Positions 1 to 4,358 of a stretch of 6,726 nt of DNA are shown here, piece by piece. The notes below the pieces were generated by a model. The model ran no database searches and was not told the origin of the DNA. It was given only the letters and a program-made list of their open reading frames with translations. The stretch spans positions 1 through 6,726 of the forward strand of contig UQXS01000134.1 in NCBI GenBank assembly GCA_900545125.1, given 5' to 3'. Each line of letters starts with the position of its first letter. Positions within the stretch are counted from its first letter, which is position 1. The DNA is from an uncultured Ruminococcus sp. (GTDB taxonomy: Bacteria; Bacillota; Clostridia; Oscillospirales; Ruminococcaceae). The translations under genes and the position numbers were made by a program.

Positions 1-815
1 CATTTTTCCGGCAGATTGCGTATATAATGAAAAAGATACTGCTGTGCAATGCCGGCGTTTTCTTTGAGATATTCCGGAAAACCACCCGGATAATACTCTG
101 ACAGTACACGTTTTATCCATACGTCAACCGGAAAAGCCTCCGTGCGGTGCATTCCGAAAAGAAGAACACATTCCGCAACTTTAGGGCCTACTCCTGATAT
201 CTTTTTCAGTTCTGTTCTTGCTTCTTCAATGGGCATAGCGGCAATTCCGGCAAGATCCGTCACTCCGGAAGCTGTCTTTGCAGCGGCATCGCAGATATAC
301 TTTGCCCGGAATCCACTTCTCAGCTGCGCAAGACTGTCCGGTGTTTCTTCCGAAAGTTCTCCGGCTTCCGGAAAGCGTCCGCCGTACATACCGCACAGTC
401 TGTCAATTATCCCTTTTATGCGGGGGATGTTATTGTTCTGGGAAATAATAAAGGAAATAAGACACTCCCAGCTATCCTGGCGCAAGAGACGTATACCTCC
501 CGCAAAACTGCACGCCTGTGACAGTGTTTCATCCTCGGAAAAGCTTTTTTTAAGCTCGGAATAGTTAGTATCAAAATCGAAATAGTCTTTCCATTTGTCA
601 AGAAAGTCGTTCTCGGAAATATCATGAAAGAGAAACTCTCCTTTTTTCAGTTGTGATACAACCAGATCATCATTAAAAAATCTGCCCTGATATGTACATT
701 CATAATCGGAAGCAATCTTTCTCCACCGGAAAGCCTGACCACAGTCAAGGGTTTCATCCAGGTCAAAATCATCCTCTGAAACAATAATTCCTGCATCTGT
801 AATTTTATAATCCAT
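1..815 (-). CDS. ogg: 8-oxoguanine DNA glycosylase, OGG1 type (3' end cut by window edge)
   Basis: Base-excision repair enzyme that removes 8-oxoguanine opposite cytosine and, as a bifunctional glycosylase/lyase, nicks the abasic site. Reading leftward from ATG at 815-813 there are 271 open codons and no stop. Seen: the N-terminal CGQAFRW motif (residues 25-31), SQNNNIPRIKGII (125-137) of the helix-hairpin-helix glycosylase fold, the SGFRAKYI segment (167-174), the hairpin GVGPKVAEC (208-216) with candidate Schiff-base Lys212, and FPVDVWIKR (228-236) with candidate catalytic Asp231. The Lys-Asp distance of 19 equals that of human OGG1 (K249/D268), as I recall it. The last visible residues, AQQYLFHYIR, are typical of the C-terminal end of bacterial members, so probably only some 10-20 residues are missing. 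AAGGAG at 821-826, 5 nt from the ATG, fixes the start. It is transcribed divergently from the lipoprotein gene. EndoIII/AlkA-type glycosylases share the fold but lack the N-terminal CGQ(A/S)FRW signature. Confidence 0.95.
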   Translation of the reverse strand, partial: MDYKITDAGIIVSEDDFDLDETLDCGQAFRWRKIASDYECTYQGRFFNDDLVVSQLKKGEFLFHDISENDFLDKWKDYFDFDTNYSELKKSFSEDETLSQACSFAGGIRLLRQDSWECLISFIISQNNNIPRIKGIIDRLCGMYGGRFPEAGELSEETPDSLAQLRSGFRAKYICDAAAKTASGVTDLAGIAAMPIEEARTELKKISGVGPKVAECVLLFGMHRTEAFPVDVWIKRVLSEYYPGGFPEYLKENAGIAQQYLFHYIRNLPEK

Positions 816-819
816 AATA

Positions 820-826
820 TCTCCTT
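820..826 (-). promoter_or_regulatory. Ribosome binding site of the glycosylase gene
   Basis: On the minus strand the sequence reads AAGGAGA, with AAGGAG ending 5 nt before the ATG at 815-813. This near-consensus Shine-Dalgarno decides the glycosylase start. Confidence 0.85.
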
Positions 827-863
827 TTTATAAATGAAAGTTTTGTGAAATACATAAATCCAC

Positions 864-892
864 TTGATTTTTCTATTAAATTATACTAAAAT
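864..892 (+). promoter_or_regulatory. Probable promoter for the TPM lipoprotein / alarmone synthetase pair
   Basis: TTGATT (864-869) and TAAAAT (887-892) are spaced by 17 nt on the plus strand. Each box differs from consensus, so this is weaker than the leftward promoter it overlaps. Start of transcription would be near 899, about 28 nt before the chosen GTG. TATACT at 882-887 is an alternative -10 but has no good -35 at 16-18 nt. Confidence 0.45.
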
Positions 893-908
893 ATTAATAA
901 GATTACAA
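880..908 (-). promoter_or_regulatory. Sigma-A type promoter for the glycosylase gene
   Basis: The minus strand has TTGTAA (908-903) and a perfect TATAAT (885-880) separated by exactly 17 nt. Predicted transcription start is near 873, giving a leader of roughly 58 nt before the ATG at 815. The -10 is a full match to the vegetative consensus and the -35 matches in 4 of 6 positions. It overlaps the rightward promoter of the divergent lipoprotein gene. Confidence 0.65.
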
Positions 909-910
909 GT

Positions 911-916
911 AGGAGG
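911..916 (+). promoter_or_regulatory. Ribosome binding site that decides the lipoprotein start
   Basis: A perfect AGGAGG lies 10 nt before GTG 927 but only 1 nt before ATG 918. The spacing favours the GTG, which also gives a normal compact signal peptide (M-K-K-F-F-K...). The TTG at 864 lies upstream of this site, within the predicted promoter, and can be excluded. Confidence 0.7.
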
Positions 917-926
917 AATGATTTTT

Positions 927-1541
927 GTGAAAAAATTTTTTAAAACAGCATTTTTAACAGTTTCCGCTGTAATTCTCTGCGGATGTGCACATAAAACTGA
1001 AAAGGCAGACAATGGTAATGTTCCTGACAGCACTGAAATTCAGACCGGGGAAATAAGTTCCGCTGATGCAGCAGAAAACATGACATCAGAAAGTGTCGTA
1101 CCAGACGTTCCCGAAAATGCTCCATCCGGTCAGTACATAGTGGACTACGCCGGTATAATGAATGACGAGGCGATCGCTGCCTGCAATCAGACGATATCCG
1201 AGCTTAAATCAAGCTGTCAGATAAACGCCGCAGTTGTTACTATTGACAAACTGGAGGGCATTGATCCGTACGATTATGCATCACGATGCTATAATAATAT
1301 CTTCGGAAACAACAGCAGCCGGGGATTGCTCTTTCTTATCAACAACGATACAAATGAGGATATACTATATAAAGCAGGCGGTATAAATATTGATCCGGAT
1401 GCCGAAAAGGAAGCCTTTTATCTGGCTACACGTGATCTGGTCAGCAAAGACTACAGTTCAGCTGCCGTCAGGATGCTTAAACTCGGTGAGGAATGCGCCT
1501 CTGTATCATCTGAACTACAGACAGAAAAGAGGAATACATAA
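927..1541 (+). CDS. TPM-domain lipoprotein
   Basis: A predicted extracytoplasmic lipoprotein of 204 residues from a GTG start. The signal peptide MKKFFKTAFLTVSAVILCGC has a lipobox with modified Cys20 (L-C-G-C; Cys at -2 is unusual). Residues about 21-68 are a Ser/Glu-rich linker. From residue 70 a TPM domain (TPM_phosphatase, Pfam PF04536) begins with YIVDYAGIMND (70-80), followed by an amphipathic helix, a beta strand (NAAVVTIDKLEGID), the DYA..CYNNIFG helix near 116-127, the strand RGLLFLIN (132-139) and KAGG (149-152). The family includes plant thylakoid TLP18.3/Psb32 and many bacterial envelope proteins; phosphatase activity has been reported for some but no cellular role can be read here. 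No C-terminal transmembrane segment or Gly-rich tail is present, unlike many YgcG-type members. The stop TAA shares its last base with the ATG of the alarmone synthetase gene, so the two are surely co-transcribed and probably translationally coupled. Start 918 (ATG) would add three residues. Confidence 0.82.
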   Translation: MKKFFKTAFLTVSAVILCGCAHKTEKADNGNVPDSTEIQTGEISSADAAENMTSESVVPDVPENAPSGQYIVDYAGIMNDEAIAACNQTISELKSSCQINAAVVTIDKLEGIDPYDYASRCYNNIFGNNSSRGLLFLINNDTNEDILYKAGGINIDPDAEKEAFYLATRDLVSKDYSSAAVRMLKLGEECASVSSELQTEKRNT

Positions 1542-2233
1542 TGAGCGAAATGGACTTTTACATGGAAACTCTGGAAAATCTTCCGGCTGTAATCAACAGC
1601 GGCGAAACCATGAAAGAGCGTGTCGCTGCTATCGTATATGATTTTATACAGCTTCAGCACCTTTACGACTCCGCTATCGAAGTTGTAAAAACGTATCTTA
1701 ATATAATAGACAGCGAATTCAGTGTTAAATTCCAGAGAAACCCGATTCACAATATTGACAGCAGACTTAAATCTCCGCAGTCCATAATCGGAAAACTGCA
1801 AAAGAAAGAACTGCCTATAACCACGGAAGCCGCAAGAAAAAATCTTCTGGATATTGCCGGAATACGTGTCACCTGCTGCTATATAAACGATATCTACGCC
1901 ATTGCAGATATGCTCTGCCGCCGTGATGACTTCACTGTCATAAAGCAAAAGGATTATATAAAACATCCCAAACCAAGCGGATACCGAAGCTATCATCTTA
2001 TCGTCAACGTTCCTGTTTACCTGTCATCAAAAAAATCCTACGCTCCTGTAGAAGTCCAGATAAGGACTATCGCAATGGACTTCTGGGCAAGCCTTGAACA
2101 CCAGCTTAAATACAAAACTTCTGCTGCGATAACTCCGGAGATCTCCGAAGAGCTTCGTGACTGTGCCGAAAAAATAGCCGATACTGATATGCAGATGCAG
2201 GATATTTTTCTTAAAATTCATGACATTGACTGA
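1541..2233 (+). CDS. Small alarmone synthetase, RelP/YwaC-like (p)ppGpp synthetase
   Basis: Cytoplasmic enzyme that transfers pyrophosphate from ATP to GDP or GTP, making the stringent-response alarmone (p)ppGpp. The 230 residues form a single RelA/SpoT synthetase domain, with no HD hydrolase, TGS or ACT part, so it is a stand-alone synthetase (family length about 200-230). Seen: SRLKSPQSIIGKL (74-86) for ATP binding, LDIAGIRV (103-110) with the conserved Asp104, KDYIKHPK (138-145), GYRSYH (147-152), EVQIRT (171-176) with Glu171 as the expected catalytic/metal residue, and MDFWASLEHQLKYK (179-192). A C-terminal helix (about 199-230) is as expected for tetramer-forming members. The wording NPI....SR.KS and IRTIAMDFWASLEH resembles B. 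subtilis YwaC/RelP more than YjbM/RelQ, judged from memory. AGAGG at 1528-1532 lies 8 nt before the ATG, inside the upstream lipoprotein gene, which it overlaps by one base. No terminator is evident after its stop. Confidence 0.95.
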   Translation: MSEMDFYMETLENLPAVINSGETMKERVAAIVYDFIQLQHLYDSAIEVVKTYLNIIDSEFSVKFQRNPIHNIDSRLKSPQSIIGKLQKKELPITTEAARKNLLDIAGIRVTCCYINDIYAIADMLCRRDDFTVIKQKDYIKHPKPSGYRSYHLIVNVPVYLSSKKSYAPVEVQIRTIAMDFWASLEHQLKYKTSAAITPEISEELRDCAEKIADTDMQMQDIFLKIHDID

Positions 2234-2293
2234 ACTTTTATCCGATTTATCAGCTTTCGACAAAAGAATCCGTAAACGAGCATATTTTACCCG

Positions 2294-2322
2294 TTCACAA
2301 ATCAGCCTTGCAATGATATAAT
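2294..2322 (+). promoter_or_regulatory. Extended -10 promoter of the small DUF6514-like gene
   Basis: TTCACA (2294-2299), 17 nt spacer, perfect TATAAT (2317-2322) preceded by TGA, an extended -10 (TGn) element. Start predicted near 2329, giving a short leader of about 26 nt that contains AAGGAGG (2338-2344), 10 nt before the ATG at 2355. Confidence 0.75.
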
Positions 2323-2354
2323 AATATCAGAATAAAAAAGGAGGCTGCACAGCT

Positions 2355-2657
2355 ATGTTCGGAATTGTAAGAAAAATAAAGCGGGAAGTCAGGGACAGAA
2401 CTGTCTATATGGAGGTTTACGGGGATAACAAGGTCGCATACAGGGTAACTGCCGGCTGGGTCAATCTCTACGGCGAAAACATCTGTACATACGGCGTAGA
2501 GGCGGAAGATCACATCACGGGCGAAAAAGAAACTATCGCCGACTTCTCCCGCAACGTCGAGGATGCCGTGGATTTTACAGAAATGATGATAAACAACCGT
2601 ATCCGTCCCAGAAATATCTACGATCAGGCTCTTAATTATCTCTGTATTTCTATCTGA
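2355..2657 (+). CDS. Small conserved protein, probably DUF6514 family
   Basis: A soluble protein of 100 residues with no signal peptide or membrane segment. The shape is an N-terminal basic stretch (RKIKREVRDR, 6-15), two predicted beta strands around YMEVYGD and VAYRVTAGW, the core CTYGVEAEDHITGE (44-57), then an acidic helix (VEDAVDFTEMMINNRIRP, 68-85) and a short C-terminal helix. The combination YGVE...GE.ET(I)..(F)S...E......M..N.I.P...YD.ALNYL matches my recollection of DUF6514, a short clostridial family of unknown function; I have no biochemical role to offer. The perfect AAGGAGG at 2338-2344 supports the start. The gene has its own promoter and its own terminator, so it is probably a single-gene unit, although read-through from the synthetase gene 121 nt upstream is possible because no terminator lies between them. 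Confidence 0.8.
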   Translation: MFGIVRKIKREVRDRTVYMEVYGDNKVAYRVTAGWVNLYGENICTYGVEAEDHITGEKETIADFSRNVEDAVDFTEMMINNRIRPRNIYDQALNYLCISI

Positions 2658-2658
2658 A

Positions 2659-2688
2659 TGCACAAATCTTTCCGGTGTGTTTTGTGCA
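2659..2688 (+). other. Stem-loop directly after the stop codon of the small gene
   Basis: TGCACAAA (2659-2666) is perfectly complementary to TTTGTGCA (2681-2688), leaving a 14-nt loop. It starts one base after the stop codon (2655-2657) and is not followed by a T-run, so it is not an intrinsic terminator. It stands just before the true terminator, and could protect the mRNA 3' end or bind a regulator. Confidence 0.55.
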
Positions 2689-2697
2689 ATATTTCCT

Positions 2698-2734
2698 TTA
2701 GGGTGTACATTTTTTATGTACACCCTAATTTTTT
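2698..2734 (+). terminator. Rho-independent terminator after the small gene
   Basis: A perfect 13-bp stem: TTAGGGTGTACAT (2698-2710) pairs with ATGTACACCCTAA (2716-2728) around a TTTTT loop, followed by six T (2729-2734). The T-run is on the 3' side for rightward transcription. It closes the small-gene unit and insulates the next promoter, which starts 22 nt later. Confidence 0.93.
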
Positions 2735-2755
2735 GTTGATTTCACATATTTTTTA

Positions 2756-2784
2756 TTGACATTTTATCAAAGATATGATACAAT
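2756..2784 (+). promoter_or_regulatory. Strong sigma-A promoter of the lipoprotein-peptidase unit
   Basis: Perfect TTGACA (2756-2761), 17 nt spacer, TACAAT (2779-2784) preceded by TGA (extended -10). The sequence around it is very AT-rich, with a TATTTTTTATT stretch upstream of the -35 that could act as an UP element. Start predicted near 2791, giving a leader of about 90 nt before the ATG at 2880, with AGAAGG (2866-2871) 8 nt before the start codon. Confidence 0.85.
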
Positions 2785-2879
2785 ATGATTGATATAAAAA
2801 GATTTATAGATGAAAACAAACCTTAGAATCCTCAAAAGAGCAGTCAATTGTCAAGTCAATAATAAAGAAGGTCTACGCC

Positions 2880-4310
2880 ATGAAAAAGCTCTTCTCCGCA
2901 TTTGCACTTATGTCGTCGCTTTGTCTGCTGTTTGCAGCATCATGTAACGATAAGCCGGAAAAAAAGAGTTCCTCAATCTCTCCTGAAAGCAATTTGGAAA
3001 ATTATTCTGAACAGACAGATAATATTACCGAACTCAATTTGCGAAACGACTACTTCACGGAATTAAAGCATAAAGAATCACAGAAACAAATCAACCTGAA
3101 CGAATACGAATTGAAAAGTCCCGATTCTTCTTTTAATGGTGCACTCCTTTCAGTGAACTGCGTTAAGGATAAAATTATCATTAATTCTTATCCGGCAGAC
3201 GAACAAGACTGCATCGAAACAGGATTTTTCGACCCGTATAATAATACCTATGAAAAAACAGGAAGAACGCCGTTCTGTGCTGCGTATGGAAACAACACCG
3301 GCGTGCTGGCAGAAAGATATTTCTTTATGATAGATGCCGACGAGACAAACGGCGGACTGAACGGAAAAGTCACGATCTGTGATATTGAAAATAAAAGTCT
3401 CCGGACAATAGATAACTATAAGATCCATAATATCGTTCAGTATATAACCGCCGTCAGCGAAAAAGGCATAGCTTACTGTTATTATGAAAACGAAACCCAG
3501 GACTGGGTAGTAAAATATCACGATATCGTAACGGATGAAACAAAGGAAATTTTCCGACACACAAACTTCAACGATGTGCCTCTTTCGCCTGTTGCTATTA
3601 CAAGCGACGGAAATGATATCGTTCTTGCGGTTCAGTCCTCAAGGGAAGAAGCGTACGGAACACGGCTGATATGGATAGATCCCGACAACAGCGATCATAA
3701 AACTGAAAAACTGAACCTTGAACGCTTTTTCGGGGACGAAGTTTTTGAGATCACAGATTTTATAATCAGCAATAATTATTACTGCTTTAAAGCAAGTGTT
3801 GAAAATGAAGAGGAATATTTTATTTTTGACAGGTCTGACAATATTCTTCATGTAACGCTCGCTGCAATTACAAACCTGAATGATCTGGCAAGTTCATTTG
3901 ACAGCAATTCAGATATACTATTCAGACAGAATGAACCGGTACTCGGCGACCTGATAGATATAAATTTGACTGACGGTTCATTTGTTTCGTATAGCATCCC
4001 CGTTGAATTTACTGAACAGAACAGCATCAGCTTCTTAAAGGAAAATTCAAAGGGCGATATAATTATTTTCTACGGCACAGAACCCTCCGGCTTCAAATAC
4101 CATATCATCAGTGATTACAGATCAAATGCTGTCGCAAATAAAGATGCTTCTGTCTATACATCGCCGGATGACATCTATAACAACTACGTCAACTCAGATG
4201 ATGCGACTGAAGATGGAATCGAGAAAAAGAAGAAATCCATGGAAGAAACAAAAAAATCTATGGCAGAAAATAATTTCAGATGGGAATTCGTATATCAATA
4301 TAATAATTGA
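2880..4310 (+). CDS. Lipoprotein of unknown function, beta-propeller-like
   Basis: I do not recognise a named family. The 476 residues begin with a lipoprotein signal peptide (MKKLFSAFALMSSLCLLFAASC), lipobox A-A-S-C, modified Cys22, followed by a charged linker (KPEKKSSS). The body (about 80-430) alternates short beta strands with turns in the manner of a WD40/propeller protein: repeated units such as NKSLRTIDNY, GIAYCYYENETQDWVVKYHD, SDGNDIVLAVQSS, TRLIWIDPDNSD and EEYFIFDRSDNILHV, each a hydrophobic strand followed by an Asp/Asn turn. The tail (about 446-476) is helical and Lys-rich, with two copies of K-K-S-M, and ends in aromatic residues. It should be anchored outside the membrane. It is first in a unit with the secreted peptidase, 48 nt downstream without a terminator, so a role as partner, inhibitor, sensor or substrate-binding protein of that enzyme is possible but not shown. 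Confidence 0.85.
   Translation: MKKLFSAFALMSSLCLLFAASCNDKPEKKSSSISPESNLENYSEQTDNITELNLRNDYFTELKHKESQKQINLNEYELKSPDSSFNGALLSVNCVKDKIIINSYPADEQDCIETGFFDPYNNTYEKTGRTPFCAAYGNNTGVLAERYFFMIDADETNGGLNGKVTICDIENKSLRTIDNYKIHNIVQYITAVSEKGIAYCYYENETQDWVVKYHDIVTDETKEIFRHTNFNDVPLSPVAITSDGNDIVLAVQSSREEAYGTRLIWIDPDNSDHKTEKLNLERFFGDEVFEITDFIISNNYYCFKASVENEEEYFIFDRSDNILHVTLAAITNLNDLASSFDSNSDILFRQNEPVLGDLIDINLTDGSFVSYSIPVEFTEQNSISFLKENSKGDIIIFYGTEPSGFKYHIISDYRSNAVANKDASVYTSPDDIYNNYVNSDDATEDGIEKKKKSMEETKKSMAENNFRWEFVYQYNN
4275..4304 (+). promoter_or_regulatory. Possible internal promoter ahead of the peptidase gene
   Basis: TATAAT (4299-4304) lies within the last codons of the lipoprotein gene, with TTCAGA (4275-4280) 18 nt upstream, matching the -35 consensus in 4 of 6 positions. 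The -10 could be chance in AT-rich coding sequence. If real, it would start transcripts near 4311 that carry only the ribosome site and hairpin before the peptidase ATG. Confidence 0.3.
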
Positions 4311-4313
4311 TCG

Positions 4314-4358
4314 AAAGGAAGTGAACTATACAGAGAATAGGCACTCTGTATACAAGCT
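4314..4358 (+). promoter_or_regulatory. Distant Shine-Dalgarno plus bridging hairpin before the peptidase ATG
   Basis: AAAGGAAG (4314-4321) is the only good ribosome site, yet it ends about 38 nt before ATG 4359. Between them TATACAGAG (4327-4335) and CTCTGTATA (4344-4352) form a perfect 9-bp stem with an 8-nt loop. With those 26 nt folded away, about 12 unpaired nt separate the site and the ATG. An in-frame TAG at 4338-4340 rules out a start further upstream, and the next in-frame ATG (4383) has no ribosome site. There is no T-run after the stem, so it is not a terminator. Confidence 0.6.

Noticed and set aside
142..564. Open frame of 140 codons on the plus strand within the glycosylase gene
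   Set aside because: It is antisense to the conserved catalytic half of the OGG1-type glycosylase, with no ribosome site, and its protein is Ser/Pro-rich without a domain.
864..926. Longer N-terminus for the TPM lipoprotein from TTG 864
   Set aside because: It would start within the predicted promoter, put the perfect AGGAGG inside the coding region, and bury the signal peptide behind about 20 extra residues.
1451..1996. Open frame of 181 codons on the minus strand across the alarmone synthetase gene
   Set aside because: It lies antisense to a clearly conserved enzyme gene, has no ribosome site or recognisable domain, and reads as low-complexity hydrophobic and aromatic residues. It is a shadow of the real gene.
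2234..2293. Terminator between the alarmone synthetase and the small gene
   Set aside because: I found only a 5-bp GTAAA/TTTAC pairing with no following T-run. Read-through into the small gene therefore remains possible.
2295..2723. Open frame of 142 codons on the minus strand over the small DUF6514-like gene
   Set aside because: It would begin inside the terminator hairpin and cover a gene with its own promoter and perfect ribosome site on the plus strand.
4294..4311. ATCAAT/ATTGAT inverted repeat over the lipoprotein stop codon as a terminator
   Set aside because: The stem is only 6 bp, AT-rich and not followed by a T-run, so it would not end transcription between the lipoprotein and peptidase genes.
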